Notes under the pieces: generated by a model
Database searches by the model: none
What the model saw: only the letters and a program-made list of their open reading frames with translations
What the model was told of the DNA's origin: nothing
From: Lachnospiraceae bacterium
Lineage (GTDB): Bacteria > Bacillota > Clostridia > Lachnospirales > Lachnospiraceae
DNA length: 64,000 nt
Assembly: GCA_910575775.1 (NCBI GenBank)
Contig: CAJTEY010000002.1
Span: 62,001 to 126,000 of the forward strand
Direction: 5' to 3'
Part shown: piece by piece, positions 13,872-23,282 of the stretch
Position numbering within the stretch: the first letter of the stretch is position 1
How the letters are laid out: the number at the start of each line of letters is the position of its first letter
Program-made: the position numbers and the translations under genes

Positions 13872-15905
13872 TTATGCGTGATATTTGAACCTGTCGACCA
13901 GTTCTTTCAGCAGATCCGCCTGTGACGACAGCTCCTGCGATGCCGCCGCGCTCTCCTCTGAGGTGGCAGAGTTGGACTCCACAACCTGGGCAATCTGGTT
14001 GACGCCCTCCGTGATCTGTGTTGTGGCATCCGCCTGCTCCTCGGACGCTATGGCTATCTGGTCGATCGCCTCGCCCACCGTCTTCGCATTGTCCACCAGA
14101 ACCAGAAGCGACTCCGCCGTAGCGTTTGCCAGCCTGGTCCCGTCCTCCACCGCCTGGATGGCATTCTGGATCAGCTGCTTTGTATTTTTTGCTGCCTCGC
14201 TGCTCTGCTCTGACAGTATGCCGACCTGTGTGGCAACCACTGCAAATCCTTTTCCGGCCTCTCCCGCTCTCGCGGCTTCGATGGACGCGTTCAGCGCAAG
14301 AAGATTTGTCTGTGACGCGATTTCCTCGATGCTGCTGATAATTTCTGCTATCTTATCAGAAGCATCCCTGATTCTCTCCATCGCCTCTGTGCTCTGTTTC
14401 ATCTGGGCATTGCTCTCGCTCACCTGATCGTTCATATCGGTCACAACTTTTCTGGCTTTCGCCGCATACTCGGCATTGATACTTATTTTTTCAGATATAT
14501 CTGTCATTGTCGCCGTCAGTTCCTCGATCGCGCTTGCCTGATCCGTCGCGCCCTCAGCCAGAAGCTGGGATGCTCCCGCCAGATCCGTTGCGCCCTTTCT
14601 GACACTTTCCGCATTGGTATCGATCTCCCCGAGCGCAGCGCTGAGTGACCCCACAATATCGCGGAAGGATTCGCTGATCTGGGCAAAGTCACCTTTATAG
14701 CTCTCTTCCACATCAATCATAAAGTTACCGTCCGCCAGCTCTGCCAGATCGCTGCTGATACCCGTAATGATCGTATTCAGGTCGCGAATCGTCTCCGCCA
14801 GACAATCCAGCAGAATTTTCGTTTCGTCGTTTTCTGTCGGCTCAGGTACCTCCGAATGGATATCTCCCTCCGCCAGAAGCTTAAGTCTGTCTACCGTTCT
14901 GCCGAGAGGTGCGGCAACCGTTCTACCCATTTTCACTCCGACTTTAACGCCATACACGGTAAATGCCGCTACCAATATAATCGTGATCACGAGCGAAATA
15001 TAAAACATCTTTAAAAATTCATTTCGCACCGCCGCTACGCCAATACTCCAGCCGTCCGTCTCGGGAACGGGAGAGTAGGCAACAACCTTCGTCTTGCCGT
15101 TATAGCTGTATGTACCCGTGCCGTTTGCTCCCGCGATCATCTTTTTACAGATGGCGCTGTATTTCTTCAGTTTTGGATTCGTATCTCCAAGCGCAACGCT
15201 GTCCTCCACGCCCACCAACTCAGAATTTACGTCCGCGATTGTAATGCCGTTCTTGTCCAGCATAAAGGCGGTTCCGCCCTTTCCGACCTGTATGGAACGC
15301 ATAATATCATTCAAAAATTCGCCGTTTGGCACATAGGCGACTACGCCGACCGGCGTTGTTCCGGGCACACCGCCCTCCCACAGGGGCGCTGCTACCACAT
15401 ACGATACCTTGCCTGTCACCTCACTGTATGCCGGCGTTGAAACATAGGTATTTCCCTTTATGCCTTCCTTAAAATATATCCTGTCCGAAAGATCAGCTCC
15501 CGTAATTATGTCGATACCGTTTCCGTCAAGCAGATACGCGCCGTCCATATCGTGATCTTTCACCCTCTGGTTTAAAATAGCCGCTTTTTCCTCCGGCGTT
15601 TTCTCAGGATCTGCGAGCCGCGCAATGCTTCCTGTCTCATATGCGATCGCAATAAACTCCTTCAGCGAAGCGGAAACATAGTCCGCCGCCACATCGGACG
15701 TGTTATCGATCGTCTCTGATACCGCACTGATGGAAGATATATAACTCAAAACTGATGTCATCATTCCCAATACAATGCAGCATATCATAATGACTCTCCC
15801 AAAGCGCATGGAAATCTTTTTCCCGATGCCGATAAACTGGCCCTCATCTTGCCTGTTTCCCTTTCGCGAAGCCTTCTTCGCACTGCCTTCCTTTCCCTCT
15901 TGCAT
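13872..15905 (-). CDS. Methyl-accepting chemotaxis protein
   Basis: ATG at 15905 (MQEGKEG) is 7 bases from GGGGGA; an earlier ATG at 15926 lacks a site. The 677-residue protein has a cytoplasmic basic start, a transmembrane helix (about 34-55), a double-Cache periplasmic-type sensor (about 60-290), a second helix (about 302-322), HAMP regions and a long methyl-accepting coiled coil with the hairpin tip EEIASQTNLLALNASIEAAR. It signals to CheA/CheW, none of which are in the window. The ligand cannot be predicted beyond Cache-type small molecules. Confidence 0.93.
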   Translation of the reverse strand: MQEGKEGSAKKASRKGNRQDEGQFIGIGKKISMRFGRVIMICCIVLGMMTSVLSYISSISAVSETIDNTSDVAADYVSASLKEFIAIAYETGSIARLADPEKTPEEKAAILNQRVKDHDMDGAYLLDGNGIDIITGADLSDRIYFKEGIKGNTYVSTPAYSEVTGKVSYVVAAPLWEGGVPGTTPVGVVAYVPNGEFLNDIMRSIQVGKGGTAFMLDKNGITIADVNSELVGVEDSVALGDTNPKLKKYSAICKKMIAGANGTGTYSYNGKTKVVAYSPVPETDGWSIGVAAVRNEFLKMFYISLVITIILVAAFTVYGVKVGVKMGRTVAAPLGRTVDRLKLLAEGDIHSEVPEPTENDETKILLDCLAETIRDLNTIITGISSDLAELADGNFMIDVEESYKGDFAQISESFRDIVGSLSAALGEIDTNAESVRKGATDLAGASQLLAEGATDQASAIEELTATMTDISEKISINAEYAAKARKVVTDMNDQVSESNAQMKQSTEAMERIRDASDKIAEIISSIEEIASQTNLLALNASIEAARAGEAGKGFAVVATQVGILSEQSSEAAKNTKQLIQNAIQAVEDGTRLANATAESLLVLVDNAKTVGEAIDQIAIASEEQADATTQITEGVNQIAQVVESNSATSEESAAASQELSSQADLLKELVDRFKYHA

Positions 15906-16058
15906 GAAGTTTTCCCCCGTTCGCATGTTGGATTAATAAGATAGATAAACAGACCAGAATCAATATAGATAAAAAGTTTAAGAGATTAGCAGAATACGAT
16001 TTGGCAATGAAGCTGAGTATATTCATCTAAGTTATTAAAAATCACTGGTTACTTTTTT

Positions 16059-16067
16059 ATTATACCA
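16059..16067 (-). promoter_or_regulatory. Extended -10 promoter element upstream of the chemoreceptor
   Basis: On the minus strand TGGTATAAT gives a TGn extension with a perfect -10. No convincing -35 box is present; the leader to the start codon is about 150 bases. Confidence 0.45.
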
Positions 16068-16139
16068 CATTGTTTTCTGCTTTTTAATAATTTTTTTACA
16101 TTTTTTTTACATACTCTTTATGATTCCCGTAGTATGTTT

Positions 16140-16958
16140 TTAACCGAGATTGCTGTGTCTTTTATTCGCGCTCCCCCGCATATACTCTCCCAGATTTGTC
16201 AGACACAAAAGCGTCCCCGTCAGAAACATGCCTGGAATCACTATGATCCACCAGGCATGGGAAAAGAGCGCCCGCTCAGCCAGCGAGAGCATACTGCCCC
16301 AGGAAACCACTTCCACCGGAAGACCAAGTCCCATAAAGCTCAGCGCAGCTTCCGCCACGATGGCATTTCTCACATGCATAACTGCCATGAACAGAACGGA
16401 CGGAAACAGGTTGGGCGCCAGATGCCGGAACAGCACATGAAAAAAACGGCCGCCCAGACATTTTGCCGCCAAAACAAAATCCGTATTTCCAAGCTGCACA
16501 ACTTCTGTCCGCACCACCTTCGCCATGCCCATCCAGCCTGTCAGACCGATCACAACAGACAGACTGTACACATCCGCCCTGCCAAAGACAGCCTGCAGGG
16601 AAACCGTCAGCAGAAGACCCGGCACACTCAGAATCAGCTCAGTCAGCCTCATCAGAACGCCGTCAATCCTGGCGGAGGCACAGCCGCTCACACTTCCCAC
16701 AAGAACTGCCAGCGTCGTGGATATCAAGGCTGCAAGAAAACCCACCGTGAGAGAAATTCTGCCTCCGTACCAGATCATGGAAAAGATATCTCGGCCCATT
16801 TCGTCCGTGCCAAAGAGAAATTCTTTTCCGGGTGCATCGTTACAGTGCGCCAAGTCCATGTAAAGCGGATCCTTCGTCATCATCGGGCTGCAGGCCAGAC
16901 ATAAAATGACTATAGCAGTCAATGTTAGCAGGGAAATCACCGGGAACTTCTTTTTCAC
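16140..16958 (-). CDS. nikC: Nickel/peptide-type ABC transporter permease (NikC/DppC)
   Basis: The GTG start overlaps the preceding permease stop (GTGA) and follows GAGGAG. The 272-residue protein begins with a transmembrane helix, then the PLYMDLAHCNDAPGKEFLFG segment typical of NikC/DppC N-termini, then a BPD_transp_1 domain with the EAA-like motif (EAALSFMGLGLP, about 208-219) that contacts the ATPase. It is the last gene of the lar-nik operon; beyond it there is no second ATPase. Nickel is inferred from the linked larBCE genes; the family also carries peptides. Confidence 0.85.
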   Translation of the reverse strand: MKKKFPVISLLTLTAIVILCLACSPMMTKDPLYMDLAHCNDAPGKEFLFGTDEMGRDIFSMIWYGGRISLTVGFLAALISTTLAVLVGSVSGCASARIDGVLMRLTELILSVPGLLLTVSLQAVFGRADVYSLSVVIGLTGWMGMAKVVRTEVVQLGNTDFVLAAKCLGGRFFHVLFRHLAPNLFPSVLFMAVMHVRNAIVAEAALSFMGLGLPVEVVSWGSMLSLAERALFSHAWWIIVIPGMFLTGTLLCLTNLGEYMRGSANKRHSNLG

Positions 16959-17935
16959 AGTCTCCTCACCTCCCCGCCTGCCGATACGCTCCGCACGCCC
17001 ATCCGGGGATCAATCCGCTCATTGACAAGCCGGGCAGTCAGATTACACAAAATAACCAGCGTCCCTGTAAGCAGACTCACCACCATCAGCAGATTATAAT
17101 CCTGATATCTGGCGCTCTCGTAGGCAAGCTTACCGATTCCCGGATAGGAAAACACGGTTTCCACCACATAAGTGCCGCCCAGGATATGTGGCAGGGCAAT
17201 GGCCATCATGCTCAGATAAGAGGGCAGCGCCCCACGCAGGCAGTGTCTGTATAATACCCGTCTGCCGCTCAGCCCCTTCATTCTGGCCAACAGCACATAG
17301 TCCGCCCGCACCTCCTCCAGCAGTCTGTTGCGGATCTGAAACGCATAATACCACAAATGTCCAAGCACCACTACGGAAAGGGGCAGTACGAGGTGAGCCG
17401 CCCTGTCCGGCAGACTCCCGCCCCCGCCGGCGGCGTACGCCCCGGAGCTTGGAAGCCAGTCGAGCCACACCGAAAATATCAGAAGCAGGAGCAGGGAAAG
17501 CCAAAACTCGGGAATACAGCTTGTAACCGTGCCGATTCTGCATACGACACGATCTGCCAGCCGGTCTTCCCGCCATGCGCAGAAAAGCCCGAGAAAAAGC
17601 GCCAGCGCAAAGATCAGTACAAAACCCAGACCGCCCAGCAGAAGAGTGTTGACGATCCCTGCCGCTATCACCTCCTTCACATCCGTCTTATACTGATAAG
17701 AAATGCCGAAGTCGCCGTGAACCGCCCTCTGCAACCAGCGCACATACTGTGTAAAAAGCGGTGCCTGCAGGCCAAGCCTCTCCCTCGCCTGATCCTGCTC
17801 CTCCACACTCATTTTCTCCACCCGCTCCCCATAATAGGCGTACAGGGGATCGCCCGGCGCAAGTCTGGAAAGGGTAAATACGAGAACAGACAGAACAAGA
17901 ACGCTGATCAAAAACTTTCCTATATTATTTACCAT
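16955..17935 (-). CDS. nikB: Nickel/peptide-type ABC transporter permease (NikB/DppB)
   Basis: The ATG at 17935 lies one base after the stop of the ATPase gene, suggesting translation by re-initiation. A TTG at 17959 behind GGAGG is an alternative. The 326-residue protein has six predicted transmembrane helices, the family start FTLSRLAPGDPLYAYYGERV, and the EAA loop GALPSYLSMMAIALPHILGG followed by ETVFSYPGIG. It forms the channel with NikC. Confidence 0.85.
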   Translation of the reverse strand: MVNNIGKFLISVLVLSVLVFTLSRLAPGDPLYAYYGERVEKMSVEEQDQARERLGLQAPLFTQYVRWLQRAVHGDFGISYQYKTDVKEVIAAGIVNTLLLGGLGFVLIFALALFLGLFCAWREDRLADRVVCRIGTVTSCIPEFWLSLLLLLIFSVWLDWLPSSGAYAAGGGGSLPDRAAHLVLPLSVVVLGHLWYYAFQIRNRLLEEVRADYVLLARMKGLSGRRVLYRHCLRGALPSYLSMMAIALPHILGGTYVVETVFSYPGIGKLAYESARYQDYNLLMVVSLLTGTLVILCNLTARLVNERIDPRMGVRSVSAGGEVRRL

Positions 17936-17936
17936 T

Positions 17937-18686
17937 TTAATTAGGTGTCGATTCGTCAAAAATTTCCTCCACATCCCCGATCCTGTAAAGTTCCCCGTCC
18001 CTCATCAGCGCCACGCGGTCAGCCGTCCGTGCCGCCACACCGGGGTTATGCGTGACAAGGACAATGGACATGCCCGTCCTTTCCCGCAGTTTCAGAAGCA
18101 GCTCCAATATCTGCGCCTGTACCGTTGCATCCAGAGCCGTAGTCGCCTCATCCGCAAACAGAACTGCCGGTTCCGCCGCCAGAGCTATGGCGATCACACA
18201 CCTCTGCGCCATGCCCCCGGAAAGCTGGAAGGGGTACTGTCTTGCCCGCTCTCCCGCGTGATCCAGACCCACAAGCTCCATCAGCTCCGCAACCCGCTTC
18301 TTCCTCTCCCTCCCGGAAAACTCCGGCCGCCGCAGACGCACCATTTCCCCGATCTGTTCTCCCACGGACATGCACGGATTTAAAGCCGTCATGGGATTCT
18401 GGAATACCATAGAAAAAAAACGGCCGCGCAGTCCCTGCATCTGTTTTTCCGAATACCCGGTAATCTCCTCTCCACGGATATAAATATGTCCCGTCTTAAT
18501 TTTGGCGATATCCGGCAGAAGCTTCAATATGCTTTTGCACAGGACGCTTTTTCCGCAGCCGGTCTTCCCCATAACAGCCAGAATTTCCCCTTCCCGCAAG
18601 GTGAAACTGACATTTTTCAGAGCCTCAATCTCTCCCTCCGTCCTGAAAAAACTGACCGACAGGTTTTTTACGGTAAGCACATCCAT
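17937..18686 (-). CDS. nikD: ABC transporter ATPase (NikD/DppD type)
   Basis: The ATG at 18686 is chosen for GGAGG 8 bases upstream; an upstream frame extension overlaps the previous gene. Walker A GKTGCGKS (41-48 region), Q-loop FQNPMTALNP, signature LSGGMAQR and Walker B AVLFADEATTALD are intact. The 249-residue protein is shorter than OppD and lacks a full C-terminal oligopeptide region. Importers of this family normally use two different ATPases; only one gene is present here, so it may act as a homodimer. Confidence 0.88.
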   Translation of the reverse strand: MDVLTVKNLSVSFFRTEGEIEALKNVSFTLREGEILAVMGKTGCGKSVLCKSILKLLPDIAKIKTGHIYIRGEEITGYSEKQMQGLRGRFFSMVFQNPMTALNPCMSVGEQIGEMVRLRRPEFSGRERKKRVAELMELVGLDHAGERARQYPFQLSGGMAQRCVIAIALAAEPAVLFADEATTALDATVQAQILELLLKLRERTGMSIVLVTHNPGVAARTADRVALMRDGELYRIGDVEEIFDESTPN

Positions 18687-18736
18687 TCCAACTACCTCCG
18701 CCAGCATACAGAGAATGCCGCTTTTCAGACACTCTC

Positions 18737-20374
18737 TTACTTTGTCCATTCCGCAATGTTCCAGAAGATTCCCACGCCGTGATGCCCCATTACCGTATCG
18801 GCAGTAATTCCACGGATCGACGCATCCGCCACATAATTGGCGTCGATATAGCAGATAAAAGCATAGGCCGGGTCTTTCGCCAGCTCCTCCTGAAACCGGG
18901 CATAACTTTCCGCCCGCACTTCCGGATCATCAGAGCTGCGCGCCTGCGTCAGATACCGATCCACCGCCGCATTGGAATAGCCGCTGTAATTGGCGCCTTT
19001 CCCCGTGCCAAACACTTTATAGGTATGGTCATCTGCATCAAAGGGACTGCCCCAGCCGATCAGATAAGACATTTGACTATTCCAGTCAACTTTTGTCGGA
19101 ATCTCCACCGCGCAGTCTATACCGACCGCCCTGATCTGCTGTGCCGCCGCCTGAGCCATATCCACACGCACCTGATCGCCCGCGCCCACGCTGATCACGA
19201 AAGAAAGCGGCTCCCCTCCTCTCCTGTAGATGCCGTCTTCCCCTCTGACGCATCCTGCGGCCTCCAGAATCTCCGCCGCTTTTTCCGGGCTGTACTCATA
19301 ACGCTCCACGTCTTTCTTGTTATAAATATTACGCTGCAGCGGCCCGTAGGCCGGCACTCCCTGTCCAAGCAGCACTGCGTCTATGATGGCCTGTCTGTCA
19401 ATTGCATGGCAGACCGCCGGAATAATATCCCGGTTCTCCTGCCAGAACGGATTGTTAAAGTTAAAAAGTATTCCCCGATAATCGGCCGTCTTCATGTCAT
19501 AGCAGACATACCCTTCCCGGTCCGCAAAGCTTCGCGCCGCTTTCGGCGGAAGGAGTGCCAGATCCAGTTCACCCGCCGCCATCTGGAGCGTCTTTGCGTT
19601 GTCATCGCTGACAATCTTAAATATCACCTGGTCGATGTGGGGCGTCCCCTTGAAATAGTCCTCATTTTTTGTCAGGACGATGGCCTGCCCCACATCCCAG
19701 CTTTCCAGCTTATACGGCCCGGTTCCCACAGGCGCACGGAAAAAATCGGAAGTCTGCATATCCTCCCCCGCAAGCAGATGCTCAGGAAGAACTGCCATCG
19801 TCATGTAGTCCAGAAAGGCCACATTCGGTGCAGACAGGCGGAAGGAAACCGTGTGCTCATCCGTCACCGTGATCTCCTCCACATCCGCAAAGTTGGGGGC
19901 GTTCTCGGAAGCGTTTTCCGGATCCATCACCGCTTCTATGGTAAACTTCACATCCTCCGCCGTAAACGGCTCACCGTCATGCCAGACAACGCCCTCCTCC
20001 AGATGAAAGGTGTAAGTGCAGGCCGTCTCATCAAACTCCCAGCTCTTTGCCAGGCCGGGCGCTACCTCATTTTTTCCGTTGTGGGAAGTCAGCCCGTCAA
20101 ACAACAGCAGGTTGATCTCCCCGTGCTCATCCAGCGCCGGATTGATGCGTGTGTAGTCCCCGCTGCCGTAGACTAAAGTGACAGGTTCCTCCTGTCCTCC
20201 ATCCGTCCGGCCGACTGTCTGTTCCACATCTGTCCGACCCTCTTCCATCTGCGAGGCGTCCTGCCCCCCGCAGGCTGTCAAAGCACATAAGCCTGCCATC
20301 AATACAGCAGACAGTCTTCCTTTTCCCGTCAGTTTCTTTATTGATATAATATTTTTATTAAATCGTTTTTGCAT
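18737..20374 (-). CDS. nikA: Solute-binding lipoprotein (NikA/DppA, SBP_bac_5)
   Basis: The ATG at 20374 gives a 545-residue precursor with a basic start, hydrophobic core and lipobox LTAC (C35). After a short acidic linker the SBP_bac_5 fold follows, with the family signature around FTAEDVKFTIEAVMDPENAS. The gene follows larC by 35 bases and precedes the ATPase. Nickel, probably chelated, is the likely cargo because the same operon makes the nickel-pincer cofactor; peptide binding cannot be excluded from sequence. The ribosome site is weak. Confidence 0.85.
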   Translation of the reverse strand: MQKRFNKNIISIKKLTGKGRLSAVLMAGLCALTACGGQDASQMEEGRTDVEQTVGRTDGGQEEPVTLVYGSGDYTRINPALDEHGEINLLLFDGLTSHNGKNEVAPGLAKSWEFDETACTYTFHLEEGVVWHDGEPFTAEDVKFTIEAVMDPENASENAPNFADVEEITVTDEHTVSFRLSAPNVAFLDYMTMAVLPEHLLAGEDMQTSDFFRAPVGTGPYKLESWDVGQAIVLTKNEDYFKGTPHIDQVIFKIVSDDNAKTLQMAAGELDLALLPPKAARSFADREGYVCYDMKTADYRGILFNFNNPFWQENRDIIPAVCHAIDRQAIIDAVLLGQGVPAYGPLQRNIYNKKDVERYEYSPEKAAEILEAAGCVRGEDGIYRRGGEPLSFVISVGAGDQVRVDMAQAAAQQIRAVGIDCAVEIPTKVDWNSQMSYLIGWGSPFDADDHTYKVFGTGKGANYSGYSNAAVDRYLTQARSSDDPEVRAESYARFQEELAKDPAYAFICYIDANYVADASIRGITADTVMGHHGVGIFWNIAEWTK

Positions 20375-20409
20375 ACATTCCACTTCTCTCTTTTTTCAGT
20401 CTTTCCCCT

Positions 20410-21657
20410 CTATATTCCCCGCAGGGAGTCTGTTGCTTCCCGCAGGGATATCCCCCGCTCTCTGGCAATCCGTGCCAGATCCTCATACTCATATTTTTCT
20501 CTCGTCACGCCATACCCCTCGGAGATCTTTTTCCGAACCTCCCCGCAAGGCGTCTGAACCCTCTGTATGGAGCGGGCAAGGGTATACCTTCTGGAAATAT
20601 TTTCCCGGATTCCGATGGTTGTCGTATGTCTGAAGATCATTTCCACCATTTTATCCTTCATGGATTCCGTACACATCACATGCAGTACAGTGCCCGGACG
20701 GGACTTCTTCATTCCTGCGGCCACCGTGTAGACCTCCAGCGCACCCGCCTCCAGAAACGTCTCCCCGGCAAAACCGATGGCTTCCGCCGTCATATCATCC
20801 ACATTACAGCAAAGCTCAACCACCGTGTCCCCGGCTCCCTCCGTCTCACCAAGCAGCGCGCGCACACAGTTTGCCGCCGGGAAATCCTTCTTTCCCATGC
20901 CATAGCCGACTGCCGCCGTGCGCATAACAGGCATCGCCCCGAACCGGCTTGCAAAGTACTTTAACAGAGCCGCCCCTGTGGGCGTGCAGAGTTCTCCGCA
21001 GATCTCCCCGCCATAAATCGGTATGTCCTTTAAAATATACGCTGTGGCAGGCGCAGGCACAGGCAGAATCCCGTGGGCGCATTTCACCTGCCCGCTTCCC
21101 ACATGTACAGGCGACACAATCACCTGATCCGGCGCCAGTCTGTCCATCAGCACACAGACCGCCGTGATATCCGCCACCGCGTCCATTGTTCCCACCTCGT
21201 GGAAATGAATCTCGGTGACCGGCACGCCGTGCACATGGCTTTCCGCCTCCGCAATCATTCCAAACACTGCCATAACGTCCCTGCGGATCCGCTCAGACAC
21301 CGCCAGACCGTTCACAATGTGCTCTATCTCATGCATGCCGCTGTGGTGATGGTTCCCGTGGCTGTGGGTATGTTCCGCATCGTGCGCATGCCCGTGCTCA
21401 TGTTCTGCACCATGCGCATGCCTGTGTTCATGGCCGTGCATCTCCTCCGACTCCTCTTCCCCATGAACCCGCACGGAAATGTGGGTGCCCCCGATGCCGC
21501 ACTTCTGTGCCTTCTCACACACCATCTCCACCCCGGGAATACCCAGGGCGTTCAGTCCCTCCAGCGCCTTCTCCCGATCCGGCAGAAGCTCCAAAAGAGC
21601 CGCAGTCAGCATGTCTCCCGCCGCCCCCATACCGCAGTCTAAATATAATGTCTTCAT
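20410..21657 (-). CDS. larC: LarC, nickel insertion enzyme of the nickel-pincer cofactor
   Basis: ATG at 21657 follows GGAGGG by 7 bases; 415 residues. LarC is a CTP-dependent cyclometallase that puts nickel into the pyridinium dithiocarboxylate ligand. The N-terminal MKTLYLDCGMGAAGDM motif is diagnostic. Residues 74-112 form a His-rich nickel-binding insert (HGHEHRHAHG and further His pairs). In some species larC is split into larC1/larC2 by a frameshift; here it is one frame. The start is separated from larB by a two-hairpin repeat. Confidence 0.93.
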   Translation of the reverse strand: MKTLYLDCGMGAAGDMLTAALLELLPDREKALEGLNALGIPGVEMVCEKAQKCGIGGTHISVRVHGEEESEEMHGHEHRHAHGAEHEHGHAHDAEHTHSHGNHHHSGMHEIEHIVNGLAVSERIRRDVMAVFGMIAEAESHVHGVPVTEIHFHEVGTMDAVADITAVCVLMDRLAPDQVIVSPVHVGSGQVKCAHGILPVPAPATAYILKDIPIYGGEICGELCTPTGAALLKYFASRFGAMPVMRTAAVGYGMGKKDFPAANCVRALLGETEGAGDTVVELCCNVDDMTAEAIGFAGETFLEAGALEVYTVAAGMKKSRPGTVLHVMCTESMKDKMVEMIFRHTTTIGIRENISRRYTLARSIQRVQTPCGEVRKKISEGYGVTREKYEYEDLARIARERGISLREATDSLRGI

Positions 21658-21679
21658 AAATTTTCCCTCCCAATTTTTC

Positions 21680-21751
21680 GGAGAATGCCTGTTTTTGGCA
21701 TTCTCCCGTGTGAAACTTAGCACTGCCTGGCATCTCGTCCTATAACGAGAC
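21680..21751 (-). repeat. Two-hairpin intergenic repeat, copy at larB 3' end
   Basis: On the minus strand GAGAATGCC and GGCATTCTC form a perfect 9-bp stem, preceded by GCTAAGTTTCACACG and, overlapping the larB stop, CTCGTTATAGGACGAG. Related copies are at 25818, 39732, 49899 and 56420. Confidence 0.7.
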
Positions 21752-22507
21752 GTCATCAGAAGTTCTTTTCACATGGTTGATCATATTCGCCAGATAACCC
21801 GCTCCAAATCCATTGTCAATGTTCACCACCGACACACCGCTGGCACAGGAATTGAGCATGGACAAAAGGGCTGATACTCCGTGCATGGATGCGCCGTACC
21901 CTACACTGGTCGGCACCGCAATCACCGGGCAGTCAGCAAGGCCCCCTATCACACTGGCGAGTGCGCCTTCCATGCCGGCGATGGCAATAATCACCGATGC
22001 GTTCATGATCTCATCCAGATGGGACAACAGCCTGTGCAGTCCCGCCACACCCACATCGTAAAGCCGCACCACCTCATTGCCGTGAACCTCCGCAGTCAGC
22101 GCCGCTTCCTCCGCCACGGGAATATCGGAAGTCCCCCCTGTGGCAACCACAATCTTTCCGATTCCGGACGGTTCCGGTATTTTGCCGACAATACCGATCC
22201 GCGCCTGCTCATGGTAGGTCAGCTCATGACGTTTGGCCACCTTCTTTGCCTTCTTCGGAGAAAGTCTTGTGATCAGAATGGTCTTCTGCCCGTTTTTTTT
22301 CATGCTGTCGACAATGCCCGCAATCTGCGAGGCCTCTTTTCCCGCTCCGAAAATCACCTCCGGCGCGCCCTGCCTGACGCTCCTGTGATGATCCACCTTC
22401 GCGTACCCGATATCCTCAAAAGGCTTTTTTTTGATCAGCAGAAGCGCTTTCTCCACGGAAAGTGCGCCGTCCCTCACCTGCTCCAGTATTTCTCGATACT
22501 CGCTCAT
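21740..22507 (-). CDS. larB: LarB, pyridinium-3,5-biscarboxylic acid mononucleotide synthase
   Basis: ATG at 22507 follows GGAGG and overlaps the larE stop by 4 bases (ATGA). The 255-residue protein carboxylates nicotinic acid adenine dinucleotide at C5 and releases AMP, giving the precursor used by LarE. The PurE-like C-terminal half is visible in IAGMEGALASVIGGL and VPTSVGYGASMHGVSALLSM. It belongs to the larE-larB-larC-nik operon. Confidence 0.93.
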   Translation of the reverse strand: MSEYREILEQVRDGALSVEKALLLIKKKPFEDIGYAKVDHHRSVRQGAPEVIFGAGKEASQIAGIVDSMKKNGQKTILITRLSPKKAKKVAKRHELTYHEQARIGIVGKIPEPSGIGKIVVATGGTSDIPVAEEAALTAEVHGNEVVRLYDVGVAGLHRLLSHLDEIMNASVIIAIAGMEGALASVIGGLADCPVIAVPTSVGYGASMHGVSALLSMLNSCASGVSVVNIDNGFGAGYLANMINHVKRTSDDVSL

Positions 22508-23250
22508 GTTCTCGCCTCCATATCCAGCAAAACCGCCTGATAATATTGTTTCAGTTCCTTAACGATCTCCTCTCTCTCCGCAAACGCCCGCGAAAGCTGG
22601 GAGGCCGGAAACTGCAGTCTGGCCGCCCCGCCGAAACGCCTTACCCGGAAATCCGTAAACCCAAGTGAAAAGAGAAACTCCTCCGCCGCCTCTGTCGCTT
22701 TCAATTTTTCCGCCGTGATTTCCTCCCCTGTGGGAATCCGCGTAGCCAGGCAGGCGTATGCCGGCTTTTCCCATGTGAAAAGTCCGGCTGCCTCAGACAG
22801 TCTGCGGATCTCTTTTTTTGTAAGGCCGCATTCCCGCAAAGGGGAACGCACAGCCATTTCCTGCAGCGCGCGCATCCCCGGACGATCCCCCTCCTCATCG
22901 GATGCGTTCGTGCCGTCCAGCAACAGCTTATATCCGTCCGCTGCCGCCGCTTTCTGTATTGTTGCAAAAATCAGTTTCTTACAATGATAGCATCGGTCGG
23001 CCGGATTTTCCCGGACGGTACGGTCTGCCAGCACGTCCGCTTTTAGAATCGTGAAACCGGCTTCCAGCTCCCCGCACATCCGCTTCGCATCCTCCATCTC
23101 AAACTGCGGCTGAAAATCGCTCTTCACATAGTATGCCCGCACATCCGCTCCCGCCGCCTTCGCCGCGTACAGCAGATACGCCGAATCCACACCGCCCGAA
23201 AAAGCCAGCGCGGCTTTTCTGTTTTCCTTAAAAAATTCTACCAGATTCAT
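22504..23250 (-). CDS. larE: LarE, sulfur transferase of the nickel-pincer cofactor
   Basis: The 248-residue PP-loop protein has SGGVDS (18-23) for ATP binding and adenylates the precursor before sulfur transfer. It contains C87 and C90 (DRCYHCKK) and C167 (AYACLAT). Three conserved cysteines of this kind mark the [4Fe-4S] class of LarE, which recycles sulfur through a cluster, as opposed to the single sacrificial Cys of Lactobacillus plantarum LarE. It is the first gene of the operon, after a long structured leader. Confidence 0.93.
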   Translation of the reverse strand: MNLVEFFKENRKAALAFSGGVDSAYLLYAAKAAGADVRAYYVKSDFQPQFEMEDAKRMCGELEAGFTILKADVLADRTVRENPADRCYHCKKLIFATIQKAAAADGYKLLLDGTNASDEEGDRPGMRALQEMAVRSPLRECGLTKKEIRRLSEAAGLFTWEKPAYACLATRIPTGEEITAEKLKATEAAEEFLFSLGFTDFRVRRFGGAARLQFPASQLSRAFAEREEIVKELKQYYQAVLLDMEART

Positions 23251-23282
23251 ATTTTGCTCCTTCTGACTCTGCTTTCCCTCCT

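Noticed and set aside
13872..15905. Chemoreceptor and GGDEF gene as one operon
   Set aside because: A terminator at 13824-13859 and about 250 bases without a gene separate them.
15906..16139. Cyclic di-GMP riboswitch upstream of the chemoreceptor
   Set aside because: I looked for the conserved GGCAAACC and GACGCAAAGC blocks and did not see them.
18779..20176. Open frame of 465 codons on the plus strand
   Set aside because: It is antisense to the solute-binding protein gene, has no ribosome site and its composition (His/Arg-rich) is that of a reversed GC-rich gene.
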